From Owenia fusiformis (Eukaryota > Annelida > Polychaeta > Sabellida > Oweniidae), in NCBI GenBank assembly GCA_903813345.2, contig CAIIXF020000002.1, forward strand, positions 28,467,223 through 28,531,222: a stretch of 64,000 bases of DNA. Direction: 5' to 3'. The notes beneath the pieces are model-generated. The model worked only from the letters and a program-made list of their open reading frames with translations, was not told the DNA's origin and searched no databases. Each line of letters starts with the position of its first letter. Position 1 is the stretch's first letter. The position numbers and the translations under genes are program-made. Positions 24,004 to 35,984 of this stretch are shown here, one piece after another.

Positions 24004-25311
24004 TCAATTTTCCAACTTGTTTTTAATTTGTTCATACATCATTTGAGTATACGCGTTTACAAGGTCATTGTTTACCCTTCTATTTGTCTTAAAAAATATC
24101 ACCTCAAATGGCGATATATTAATGTTCGAAAAATACAAATTTTGAAAGTATGGATCTCCATAACGCTTCCCTTTGATGTCATGTTTGCACATCTTACGTG
24201 TAGTTTCCTCATCTCGGAAGTCGTGACCTTCCCAGCGTTTCAACATTGATGCAATGTTATACCCTGCTTCTATAAATGCTTGGGACAGTTTTACTTCAAC
24301 GTTATCGATTACAGATTGTTTGTCAGTGTAACCACATTGAAGCATAGGCTCAACGATCCTAAGTCCAGCCAGGTCAGTAAGCAAAAACATTGATTGCAAA
24401 TGTAACTTATTTTTAGGATATCTTGGGTGGGGACAGCAAATACTTGTTCCAACTAGTTTGATGTCTTCTGATAAGTGTTTTGTAAATAATGAAGTCCAGT
24501 CCTGATCTGCTAAGTAAGTGGGTAAGAAGGGTCCACGCACTGATGCATTCATAAAAAATACATATTTGTACCAATTTTCTCCCTTTTCTCTCTTCATCTT
24601 TTCAAGACCCTGTTTCCATGCACACGCATCAAAGCCATTGTTCTCTCGTTTTATCACATGTACGTTATCCTGTGTCGGTATATCTGCTGTACACGTGAAC
24701 CCATTCGCTATGATGACATAATCAATGTTTTTTGTGTCCTTTATGGCAAAATCCAAGAAGAATTGAAGGTTGGCTTTTCGTTCAGGAGATTCAAAATATG
24801 CATAAAGAACAAGAATGCGTTCAACAGCAGCTGCATCACTTGTTCCGCCTGACGCTACATGGCCATTGGTACCTATAACATTGAAGATGTACACATATAC
24901 GTTTATTCACCTTTATTTTAACGATAAACAATCAATAAATAATGATTTTTAAAATTGCACAACGCGCATGACGGAAACATTTACAGTACATGTGCACAGG
25001 TAAGTAAGTACATTGAATTTCACAGGTAAGTATAGATGTCATGCTAGGATGAGAACTATCTAATCGATCAAAATAAACTTCAATTTATGAATATAAATAC
25101 ACATTTATTCACCTTTATTTTAACGATAAACAATCAATAACTCAAGCAATAAATAAATCAACGTTTCATCGTATTCCCTTTTACACTTACCTTCAGTGGC
25201 TGTCCTTTGTGTAAACCAACTTGTTTGTGCAGACTCCTCGTACACCAACGCACGGAAAACAAACACTAGTAGACCAGTGAGTAGACCTACTATCACAATT
25301 CTCTTAGACAT
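24004..25311 (-). CDS. Type II membrane glycosyltransferase-like protein (RgpF-like), 2 exons
   Basis: On the minus strand, exon 1 (25311-25191) and exon 2 (24872-24004) join through a phase-1 GT-AG intron into 329 residues. Residues about 4-22 are an uncharged helix after MSKR, a signal anchor as in Golgi transferases; an in-frame ATG ten codons upstream is the alternative start. The body begins RILVLYAYFESPERKANLQF. It contains RENNGFDACAWKQGLEKM and YVFFMNASVRGPFLP, the pattern of rhamnan-synthesis-F/lipopolysaccharide-type glycosyltransferases also seen in marine invertebrates and algae. Donor and acceptor sugars are unknown. The intron holds a 37-base direct repeat (24902-24938 and 25104-25140). 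Family placement is from memory and moderate. Confidence 0.82.
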
Positions 25312-26920
25312 ATATCTGAAAATATAGTAACGTTTCAGCAATCATTGCAAATGCAGCCATTTTTGTTCCCGGCTAAATCTGTTATCAAGTATACGAGTTA
25401 CATTCGGAACAGCACATTTTTTCTTTGTCAAATAGGGAGGTTTATGGGTCGAACGATTAATACTGTAAAGTTTGATTGCTACCACAGTTTTCAGAGGGTA
25501 GTTTGCGGTAATACGGGAAGGTTTCTCACTCTAAATCACTGCTGCCTCTCAATCGAACACTAACGTCTGCAATCTTTTTCATAAGACTGAGGCGTAAGGG
25601 AGGGGGGGGGGTCATTTGGACTTGTCTGATTTCAATAATGTTTGTATTGTTGTAAACCTTTTTCAATTAACTATTCAGAAAAGTATTGCATTCTTTAAAA
25701 AGAATAGGTCAATAAAGGTCAAATCGAGGTCAAGGTGACCTAGGGGATGTAATTTTTGACATTTTGTCATAAAACGTCAATTTCCTTTCAAAATACATTT
25801 TTAGGTGTCAAATGGTACATTTACTAAAAGAATAATGTTTTATCTTTCAAATACAACTAAAATTAAGGTAAACGCCTTTCTAAAACTGAACTTCTGCACT
25901 TCCAAAGATAGCAGGTATCGGTAAATCCTATTGAAACCAATGTAACTGGAAAATCAACAATTTCAAGTTCAACTTATGGTTGTTTTCATTAGCATTCATA
26001 TTTCAAGATGTACAATAAGAAAAACAATCAGTGATTTAGAAGGAAAATGTATAAATGCTTGACTCGGTATTATTTCAATATCATGTCGGTCCATGATTTT
26101 GCCTAACAACTACCTAGCAACGGCATGAAATCAAATTAGTGAAATTGAAAAATTGGGGGCAGGGCGAAATAGAAAAATTATTTCATAAATTCATCGAGAG
26201 AAGAGAACATGTGTCATGTAATTGTCAGATTGTATTGTCGGGCTGGCAAGCCATAATTATCTTGTATTACGTCATTCTGTACTGCGATCGAGGCTTACGC
26301 CATATTGAAATAAATTGGACAAAGTCAGCCAATAATCTCTAGCATTATTCGAAATATAACGTAAACAGAACACATGATTTGCGAATACTCGGCGATTAAC
26401 CGTTTTTTAACTTTAAAATTCATAACATACATATAGTAAATAGTGGCTCGATTTTCATGAAATGAAGCTCATTGGAAATGAATTCAATTTGCTAAATGAT
26501 TATCCAACTGAGCAGAAATTATCACTTTGTATTTTCTAGAGTATTAAAAACAATATTTATGAATCTCAATTTTCTTGGCATCGAGAACCACCTATCATAA
26601 CCTTAACCTCTATCCCCTGTCACCTCGGTTTTTACACCAAAAAAGCTGAACCGGACCGGACTAATGGTTATATTTGAATTTAAAACAGCCATAACTTGCT
26701 CAATATTGACTTCTTCATGTCTAATTTGAAATCCATAATGCCCCCGAATGATTTGAAGTACAACCCTTGATAAGAACTTCCTCAGTTCCACGATAATTTT
26801 TCTTTGGTACTTCCAACATATCTCGTGACAAGCTCCATCCCGAAGATATGGTAACATTCGAAAGGTTGACAGTTTCGTCTTAATACATCGTGTTTTGTGA
26901 GTAAATATCACTGGTCTGTA
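25312..26920. other. Intergenic, no supported gene
   Basis: There is a G-run at 25600-25612. The minus-strand frame 26603-26968 runs into the foldback element and lacks a known domain. Confidence 0.4.
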
Positions 26921-26925
26921 GTCAC

Positions 26926-27955
26926 ACCCGGTGATCGTGAATATGGGACGGAGGGGGGGAGCAGGCAATTTCTGCTAGGAAATTCAACAAATCTGGAAGA
27001 TTTATTTTTTCAAGAAAAAGTTTACTATTGAATTGCTAAATGGATAGGCGCACGGTATGGTAGAATATGTTAGGTTTTCTGGGATTTTTTCTGAAACGAT
27101 ACGCATCTAAAGTATGAGATCTATTAAAAAAGGTGCAAGGCCATCAACAGGCACAAATCAACGTTTTTGCTATAAATCAAGCAACAATGGTCTGGACGAC
27201 CTGTAATAAATACTTGTAAGTGATGTTATCATAACTAAATTAATGTCATTGCTGAATTTATAAAATAAGTTTCCATATGTGAAATAAAAAATAATCGAAA
27301 ATAATGAATTTGGGACGGAGGGGGGGGTACGGAGGGGGGGAGCAATATGTATATAAGACATGATAAGAGACGTTTCGCGACTTTAAGTCCTTTTACTCCA
27401 AATGTCCCCATTTTTCAGTCTCCAGGGGTATATCATCCAGTTTCTTACTAAGTTAATGAGTTCATTTTTCAAATACAAGAATTCGTGTGAAGTTGTTTCA
27501 CTTTATTGAATTATTACTCCCCCCCCCCTCCGTCCCCCCCCCCCTCCGCCCCCCCCCCTCCGTCCCATTTTAATTATTTTCGATTATTTTTTATTTTACG
27601 TATGGAAACTTATTTTATAAATTCAGCAATGACATTAATTTAGTTATGATAACATCACTTACAAGTATTCATTACAGGTCGTGTAGTCCATTGTTGCTTG
27701 ATTTATAGCAAAAACGTTGATTTGTGCTTGTTGATGGCCTTGCGCCTTTTTTAATAGATCTCATACCTTAGATGCGTATCGTTTCAGAAAAAATCCCAGA
27801 AAACCTAACATATTCTTCCATACCGTGCGCCTATCCATTTAGCAATTCAATAGTAAACTTTTTCTTGAAAAAATAAATCTTCCAGATTTGTTGAATTTCC
27901 TAGCAGAAATTGCGTGCTCCCCCCCCCCTCCGTCCCATATTCACGATCACCGGGC
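26926..27955. repeat. 1-kb foldback element with arms of about 400 bp
   Basis: 26926-27323 and 27545-27955 are near-perfect reverse complements, starting with CCCGGTGATCGTGAATAT and ending with its inverse. Both ends of each arm carry GGGACGGAGGGGGG (or its complement), and the 220-base centre contains further poly-C/CCTCCGTCC runs. No protein is encoded. Transcribed, it would form a long hairpin RNA. A foldback transposon or inverted duplication are the two options. Confidence 0.92.
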
Positions 27956-28319
27956 GTGGTAGTTAAAATAACGAAATAATTGCTATTTGTGCAAATTACA
28001 AGCTAATAAGAGAGTGTCGCAATATGGTTTTAGTACATCGTTAATTTATTTAATTGCTCCTTAAATAATATGCAATTTTATGTGCATTAATTATAAGCTT
28101 GATTTCAAAGAAATGTTGATGACATAATTAACAATATCACTATCTAAACGTATTTTATGAAATACCTCATTGTGCGTGTGTCCACTGATACAGTTTGTAG
28201 AAGAATTTCTAGTAAGTAAACCGGTAAATGGTTAACATCGGTTAGCTTACTGTATTTTAACCGTCAAATATCCAGTTGTGTTTGGCTTCAATGAAATTTT
28301 CTTATATAATTCATCGCTT

Positions 28320-28710
28320 CGTTACCCTGCGTGCAGAGTCTAGTTAAACTACACTCTGCCTAGTAGAGACCATATTACAGTTTAGTAGCCCCGCCTCCAC
28401 AACGTTTACCGGTGATAGTTTGGGTAATAAATCACTTTTGACCTACGCGCTGCCCTTTCTTCCACCAATCAGCGAGCTTGAAGAAACATGCGCCAAATGC
28501 ATTCTTATTAAATATGCGCATGTCATTGGTCAATTCCGGGCTCAACGATGACGTCAGAAGGAATGACCATATATAGAACGTCGGTCAAATTTGGCCGACG
28601 AACACTGATTGGCGCGGTGAGTTCACAGGTTTATTTTAGTTTGAAAGAGTGAAGACGAAGCTCTCTTTTAAGAAGTGAAGTCAAACGAATGCAAAGGGTA
28701 TCGCTTCGTT
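28320..28710 (+). promoter_or_regulatory. Promoter-like dispersed repeat
   Basis: Contains CCAAT-type boxes in both orientations (ACCAATCAG, ATTGGTCAAT, TGATTGGCG), a CRE-like GATGACGTCAG near 28549 and a TATA box CATATATAGAACG near 28568. The two flanks (28320-28357 and 28654-28705) recur joined together and inverted at 63215-63300, so this is a repeated unit, perhaps a transposon promoter or LTR-like segment. No open frame follows. Promoter activity is inference. Confidence 0.5.
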
Positions 28711-28813
28711 GATGTTTGGTCTATTTTAATGCGGCCAATGGTAATTACACGCGATCGGCATTTAACTAACAGTGCACATTGTCACTCAATAGATCGCATT
28801 TTCATAGTTACTC

Positions 28814-30265
28814 ACTGAGGCCCAGGAATATGTTTAAAATGTTTAAAAAGTCCCCTAGTGTACTGAGTTGGTAATGTGTGGTGTATACATGTATATTAAT
28901 ATCATTTACTATATTACTACAGGGTGGGCCAAAATTAAAGTTTTATTATGCTTATTTGGGAGGCCGGGTCGGTATTTGAGGTATCCAGATTTTAGGGAGA
29001 AAATAGTAAATCTGCGGAATAATGTTAATTTTTTATTTATGGAATATCATTTTGTTAGATGAATACAAGATTGTATATTTGCATATTGTGTGACTAAACT
29101 TATTGTTTATGAATTGTGGTGTTGTTTATTATCAATAAGTACTCAAAGGGGGTCTGTTAAAAGACATTAAACGTATATGTGTCGAGGATTTTATTTTCCA
29201 ACAAGACATTGCCTCGTACCATAGATCAAAGGAGACATTGGCATTTCTTTGCAAACAAGGTGTCAATTTGATTGAACTCGATGCTTGGCCACCCAACAGC
29301 CCCGGTGCTAATGTGTTTGATTACCATACATGGAGCCATCTCGAGGAAATGGTACAACAAAAGCATCCAATAAACAGCATTGATGAGCTGAAACAAAATT
29401 CTAAAGTGCTGAAAGGAATTGCAACAGAAATCTCTCAATAAGGCTATTGATAGATTGCGCTACCACTTGAAGCTTATTGTTGATGCAGAGGGGAGGGGGT
29501 GGGGTACATTGAGCAATTGTTAAAATTGTTTAAATAAATAAAGTGTAAAATGTCATTAAACAACATTGAAATTCATAAACAATAAATGTAGTCACACGAT
29601 GATGCAAATATCAATATCCAAGCATGCATTCACCTAACAAAAGAATGATATTCTATAAATAAAAAATTAACATAATCCCGCAGATTTACTATTTTCTCCC
29701 TAAAATCTAGAGACCCTAAATAGCAGCCCGGCCTCCCAAATAAGTATAATAAAACTTTATTATTGATTTCATGACAAAGTGTTATATACTAAATTGTTTG
29801 AAATTGTATAACCTTTAAAATGATATGAGAGTCTATGTACCATATTGAATGTAACTATTTTTATGCTGATTTGAATTTGGGTATTGGTTTTTTTTGGCCC
29901 ACCCTGTATATAACTTACATTGAATAAGAATAAGACTGATTTTTTATTAATAAGAATAAGACTGATTTTTTATTAATGACTGTATACCCGGGCCTCAGGT
30001 TACTCAGTTCGGTAGATATGGAAGGAATTGAAACCAGTGACCGTCACTACTGGATAAGGTAAAACAGCCCTAATTCACGTCAACATACTAGTAAATGGGC
30101 AAACCTGAGGCCTTGGCATACGATATAAAATGTTTAATAATCCCCCAGTGTTCTAATGTTGGTAATGACTAACTGAGGCCCGGGTATACAGTCATTAATA
30201 AAAGTCCAGTCTTATTCTAATTCAATGTAAGTAATATAATATACATGTATACCCGGGCCTCAGAA
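28814..30265. repeat. Broken dispersed repeat with CCCGGGCCTCAG ends, split by a mariner element
   Basis: The words ACTGAGGCCC / GGGCCTCAG recur at 28816, 29990, 30172 and 30250 in both orientations. The segment after 28830 (AATGTTTAAAAAGTCCCC) has a relative at about 30128-30165. A 23-base unit TAAGAATAAGACTGATTTTT is tandemly doubled at 29931-29976. The mariner element 28918-29908 interrupts it. Confidence 0.6.
28918..29908 (+). mobile_element. Tc1/mariner (DD37D-type) element, internally deleted
   Basis: TA dinucleotides (28918-28919 and 29907-29908) flank inverted ends CAGGGTGGGCCAAA / TTTGGCCCACCCTG. The inverted homology extends for about 150 bases. The frame 29150-29441 reads as the transposase C-terminal half: FQQDIASYHRSKETLAF holds the second catalytic Asp, and WPPNSPGANVFDYHTW holds a third Asp 37 residues later. 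The first Asp and the DNA-binding part are missing, so the copy is non-autonomous. Confidence 0.9.
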
Positions 30266-30444
30266 GCAAACACCTGGTTTCTTATCTTGAGTTATATATT
30301 CATGTGACCTCACTGGCATATCTGAGGTTCAAAGGCAATGTCTAAGCTCCATTTTGACACTAAACTCAATAGGGGTCAAACACCTACCCTTTGAAATAAT
30401 GGGTCAATGGTGACACTACCCCCTCTCTCTGCCGACAAATATTG

Positions 30445-31360
30445 AAATTATGTACAATTACGATATTGGGAGACCTAAACACGTTGTGTTATATGTCGTT
30501 TTGTTCCAATGAGGTTCGGATAGATGTTTCATTTCATTCCGAAGACATGATACCAAGAACAAAAGAAGTGTCTGATGTGTTTTCTAAAACAATATAGAGA
30601 AAAGTATACAAGTCTCCACTTTTTTTTCAAGACACTATAACTTTTTTATTTTCCAACATATATACCCCAAATTTTGAAGTTATATAGTGCCAGGGGTTCT
30701 TAGTAATAATATAATGTAACAAGCCCTTCAACTTGAATTATATTTGATCTAAAAGAGGAGTTCAATTGGTCTGCCACCCTCTTTGATGATAGATTTTAGT
30801 CTTAGTTGCCTTGCTGATAAATCAGTATCGGTGAAGTGTTAGCTAAGTTTCTTTCAACCTGTCTTAATTGTCAGCTTTAGTTGGGCAATTTTCTAGATTG
30901 GGTGCCTTCATACAATCTACTGGAGACCTTCCCATACCCTTTACTCACTGGGGTTCGCATCAGGGCTATTAGCTTGGCGATCATCAGACCATATCAGTTC
31001 AGGAACATTTTGCAAATTATGCCTATTCCTCATGGCACACCACATGTTTAAGAGAGACGCTGGTGACATATTTTATTCAAGTAAAAGTGTATTCTTTATG
31101 ATCGATGGCTAGATAAAAACCTCAAGTTTTATTTGGTATGCAAATTATGATTTTCTATCAAAAATTAAAAAAGTTATAGCATTTTGAAAAAAAAGTGGCG
31201 TTTTTTTGGCCCACCCTGTATATTTCAAATTATAATGTTACCATCCAAAAGATGACCATTAAATTGACGTAGTGTAAAATTTCCAGATGACTGGTTTAAG
31301 AGAAACGAGTGTTCAAAAAGTTCACCATATCGATACCACTCCTTTTCCTTCAGATAACCC
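30445..31360 (+). repeat. Dispersed repeat family A, copy 3, interrupted
   Basis: 30445-30600 matches 5457-5600, and 31225-31350 matches the inverse of 18480-18620. Between them sits a mariner-type insertion (30612-31217). The uninterrupted arrangement is preserved at 18600-18660. Confidence 0.85.
30612..31217. mobile_element. Non-autonomous mariner-type insertion in family A
   Basis: The right end TTTTTTTGGCCCACCCTG is followed by TA. The left end keeps only CAAGTCTCCACTTTTTTTTC of the matching inverted terminus and is preceded by TA. The inner inverted homology (TATAACTTTTTTA) is clear. There is no usable transposase frame. Confidence 0.7.
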
Positions 31361-32190
31361 GAATAAGCGCATTTTCAGAAGAAATGACATGTTATCTTTG
31401 CAAAAAGATGACAACTGTACTTACATACTAGCTATAGCTGACTCATGATCACAATTGTTTTGGGACTAAATTCATTTTTTTAAAACTACTTTTTCAGCGG
31501 AAATGACGGTAGTTTGACGTTATATGTTTTTAATGGGAATGAATTCTGGTTTGTGTGAAAATAAATGAATGCAACAACACTTATTTATCCATTCATATAA
31601 AATACATGAAATGAGTCGTGAAGTATCAAAGTTATGAATAATCAAAGAGTAAAAACAGTAAAACATTACTTTTTGTAACATGACAGAATGAATGGAATTT
31701 TACATTCCTTATTTTATAATTAATTGGACAACATATTTGTTTTCCAATGTTTAATCAATTTATTCACCATACATGTATAATATATAAAATGAGAGTCATG
31801 AATTATCAATGAGAAGAAACACAATTGGGCACAACCCAACACCAGACCATCACAAGTCAATCAGGCACAACCAATAAAACACAGCCAAACATAGATACAA
31901 CCGAGAAACCAATTACATAATACACAAGCGTAATATTAATGAAGACATGAACCAACCTTTTTCCATCCAGGCATAAGTTGAGTTAACACAGATCATATAA
32001 TACAATCAGGCTCAACCAGATACTACTCTCAAAATGGGAACAACCTGTTCTTAATATCACAGCACAACCACATCATACTGTAACATAAAACAACCCATTG
32101 TCGGAAGTAACATAATGCAAAGAAGAACAACCGAATACCAAACTATCAAACTCCTCTCGCATTTAGTGTAAGTAGTCACAGGCTTATTTT
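31361..32190. other. No gene recognised
   Basis: AT-rich, with an A/C-rich stretch 31810-32060. The minus-strand frame 32057-32527 overlaps the stray SLC6 exon and is its antisense, not a gene. Confidence 0.45.
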
Positions 32191-32196
32191 TTTTAT

Positions 32197-32465
32197 TCAA
32201 GAATGGTGTCGCATTCCATACCCCAGAAAGGGTACCATTTTTACCAAAATATAGAGCACAAGATGCCAGATCCCACATCCACGACTGACTAAGCGGGGCG
32301 TGGAAAATAACACTAACAGAATCGATGTACAGTACATATCTACACGTTTGCACATATAGTGGCTTCGCTTTATGTTCTATGATGTAAGCTGGGCAACTGC
32401 TACAAACACTAGAGTTGTCACAATCATAACTACTACGACCCAACTGAAAGTGACGAATAGTATAT
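32197..32465 (+). pseudogene. Stray last exon plus 3' flank of an SLC6-type gene
   Basis: After an acceptor-like TTATTCAAG the frame reads NGVAFHTPERVPFLPKYRAQ, continues DARSHIHD and stops at about 32285. This aligns with the last exon of the intact SLC6 gene ([20 protein letters not shown] at 55840). The following 180 bases match the inverse of 38680-38860. No other SLC6 exons are visible upstream. It is either the end of a lost or displaced paralogue or a duplicated fragment. Confidence 0.75.
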
Positions 32466-32559
32466 ACTAAATTGCAAATCGAACCCTCTGAAAAGATATG
32501 GATAAGAACCCCATTTTGTTTTAACAACTACCGAAAAAGTAATAAGTATTTTTACTTTT

Positions 32560-35500
32560 TTCAATAACCTCATACAAGGAGTGTATTCCTACCAGAATGA
32601 GGGTTCCATATGTATCCTTGGTGACTTCAACTCTAGATTGGGATCCGCCAGTGATTATATTGAAGGTGTGGATAACATCCCCCCAAGAGCTGTCATTGAC
32701 TACACCGATAATGCATTTGGTGACTTTTTTATGAACTTTCTTGTTGATACAAACATATGTACCCTCAATGGTCGAACATTAGGCCATGACGATTGGACAT
32801 GCATTTCCACAAAAGGAAAGTCTGTTGTTGATTACATCTGTACTACTCATGAACAAATTACAGATTTCAGTGACTGGAAAGTCCTTAAAATGTCAGACAT
32901 TATTCAGCAATTTAATCTCGGTGTTCCTCAACATATTCCAGATCATTCAATAGTTCAATGTGTTTTTAAATTCAAGCCAATTACCAAAATTACAAATCTG
33001 TTCGAAGCTGGCAGTGTACCCAGTACCAATGGCACTAAGCAATATAAAGTAAAATGTCCCCCACAAGATTTTCTACAGGACATCAATCTTGTGAATAAAG
33101 TTAAAAATGCAATTAATCAAATAGAATCAGATGCTTCAATGAGGGGAAAAATTAATACAATCTATGGAGAATTTGTTGCTGTATTAAATGGAGAAATGGA
33201 GCGTGTATTTGAACCTATTAAAGTGAAATCTAAATATGGAAATGCCAAAAGTTTTAAAAAACCCTATTGGAATAATGATCTTCAAACTCAGTGGAATAAA
33301 TCCAAAGAAGCTGAATCTATATGGCTGAAATGCAGGGACACTGGTCAACGTCGCCATTTGAAAGCTGCATATTGTATTGAAAGGAGACACTTTGATAAGC
33401 TTCTAAGGAAATGCAAAAGGTCATATCAACTGAAGGAACAACAAAACCTATTAGATCTGTATAATCAAAGTAATTCCAGAAATTTCTGGCAGAAAATAGG
33501 AAAAATAGGAATCGCCAATGAACGCACAAAAGATATACCATATTCGACTATTGACTCTGAAGGTAATATCAAAAGTGGTCAACAGGAAACACTGGATAGC
33601 TGGGCTGATATATATGGATCCCTATATGCTGAAAACATTGATGACCCAAAGTATGATAATGAACACTTGCAGCAGATTAAGCTAGAAGTTAATAGCATGG
33701 ACAATAACCCTGACCCTTACACAAATGAAATGTTAAATAGCCCTATATCACTAGAGGAAGTGGCAGATGCAGTAGCGCGTGCTAAAATACGCAAGGCAGT
33801 GGGAATTGATGGTATACCAGCAGAGGTACTAAAGTCTCGCAATTGTATCCTACTTTTACACAAAATAATAGCTGAATGCTTTAGTCATGGAATAGTGCCA
33901 GATCAGTGGATGGTTGGGATAATAAACCCCATTTTTAAAGAGGGTGATAACAGAAATCCCCTACACTATAGAGCCATAACATTGATTTCAATTCCATGTA
34001 AAATCTACTGTGACACGCTTAATAAGAGACTGTCCAAATATCTTGAATTGAATAAGCTCCTAGTGGATGAACAGAATGGGTTCCGACCTGAGCGTGGATG
34101 TCTTGACCAAGTGCACTCTCTGTATTCAATAATTAACAATAGAAAGCTAGGAAAACAAAGTACATTTACATGCTATATCGACATGACCAAAGCGTTCTGT
34201 AGCGTAAACAGGGACTGTCTGTGGTACAAACTTAACAAAATTGGCATAAAAGGCAAGATATTTTCTGCTATTAGTTCCCTTTATCAAGATGTATCTTCTT
34301 CAGTTAGAGTTAACAGCCATTTAACACCAATGTTCAGCATAGAGAAAGGATGTAAGGAGGGTTGCGTTTTGTCTCCGACCCTGTTCGCCATCTATATCAA
34401 TGACTTGGCAACTGATGTGAAAAATCTAAACTGTGGTATCAAAATTGATGGCATGGATGTATCTGTCCTCTTGTATGCAGATGACATTGTCTTGATTGCA
34501 GATTCCCCAACTAATCTACAACGTATGCTCAATGTGGTTAATGAATGGTGCTACAAATGGCGCATTAGTATGAACCAGAGTAAAACTAAAGTGGTACATT
34601 ATCGCCCACAGGCTTGTCCAAGATCAAATGCAGTATTTCATTGTGGGACTATGAACATTGAGTATGCTGAAAGGTACAAATATTTGGGAATATGGCTGCA
34701 TGAAAATGTAGACACCAACATAACTGTCAAGGAACTAGCTAAATCAGCCAGCAGAGCTCTCGGGGTAATAGCCAGTAAAGCCACGGCGATTGGAGGTATG
34801 GACTATGATGTATTTAACAAACTGTATGATAACTTAGTCCAGCCCATAATTAATTACGGCTGTTCTATTGTGGGTCTGCATGAACGCAGACCTCTGAACA
34901 ACATCCAAAACCGAGCTGGCAAGATGTTCCTGGGGGTGAGCCCAAAAACTAGCAATGAGGCAGTAAGGGGAGACCTAGGTTGGTCATCTCTCCTCAATAA
35001 GCAACATATTGAGTGTGCTAGACTTTACTTGAGGCTTCACAATATGGATAGAACCAGGACAAATCACAAAATACATTTATGGTCTGCAAAGAAAAAGTCT
35101 AGCTGGGACTATAAAACACAGCAGTTATTAGTTAAAGGAGGAGTCCCAATAACAAATGGCACAAACGTCTCAACCAAACTTGCTCTTAATGCACTGAAAC
35201 ATTACCTGAATCAAAATGACACATTCCTAACCAACATATGGGATGACAAAAATAATGAAGCAAATGGAAACAAACTTAGGACATTTCGTCAATTTAAATA
35301 TGGTGTGGTGACTGAACAGTACTTAAAAAACAGAATGCCCAGACAACACAGGAGAATACTTGCTCAGTTCCGAACAGGAAGTCTCCACTTAAATATAGAG
35401 ACAGGTAGATGGAACAATACACCGGTGCAAGAACGAAAATGTATTCTCTGTGATAATGATTGTATTGAGGATGAGATACACTTTTTGACTCAATGTGAAC

Positions 35501-35967
35501 ATTATAAGGACATCAGGAAAGAGTTTTATGACAATGTTAAAGTAACAGCCCCTCATATAAACATTAACTCAAATGATGGCCTGGGTACACTGATCAGTCT
35601 TATGCATGACAAAAACATCCAAAATTTATTGGCTTCAACTCTATTTAAAATGTGGCAAAAAAGGAACTTCAATATTGAGAGGGTCTGAAATGATCAAAAC
35701 AAATGCTCAACAGATATTTATTCTAGTCAACTGAAAATGCTTACTCTAAAAACATGCTGATATTATATTTGAACAGTGCAATAATTGTATATTATAGAAT
35801 AGTATATTTATTTAATGGACATTGTTCCAGATTGTAGAAGGACCTAAGTGTCTCATAAGCCGACACCGGCTGGTAGTGTTTTAGTTTACTTTGTATTTGA
35901 CATTGTATGTATACTTTTAACACTAGTGACACTATAATAAAATATTTTAATAATAATAATAATAAGT
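32560..35967 (+). mobile_element. 5'-truncated LINE with long intact ORF (EN C-terminus, RT, tail)
   Basis: An uninterrupted frame from about 32581 to 35688 (1035 codons) begins inside an AP endonuclease domain (GDFNSRLG, then SVVDYICTTHE and PDHS). It continues through a full reverse transcriptase: KAVGIDGIPAEVLK, NGFRPERGCLDQ, YIDMTKAF, GCVLSPTLFAIYINDL and the catalytic LLYADDIVLIAD (YADD at 34474). The C-terminus has a Cys/His motif, CILCDNDCIEDEIHFLTQC. The 3' end is a (TAA)n tail at 35945-35967, as in many non-LTR elements. Lack of stops in 3.1 kb implies a recent insertion. The N-terminal endonuclease half, promoter and start are missing, so it cannot mobilise alone. The 5' edge is approximate. 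Confidence 0.93.
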
Positions 35968-35984
35968 ATTGAAGTGTGACAAAG

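Noticed and set aside
32057-32527. 156-codon minus-strand open frame with hydrophobic end
   Set aside because: Antisense of the stray SLC6 exon at 32197-32465; shared peptide with 38623-39018 is due to that duplication.
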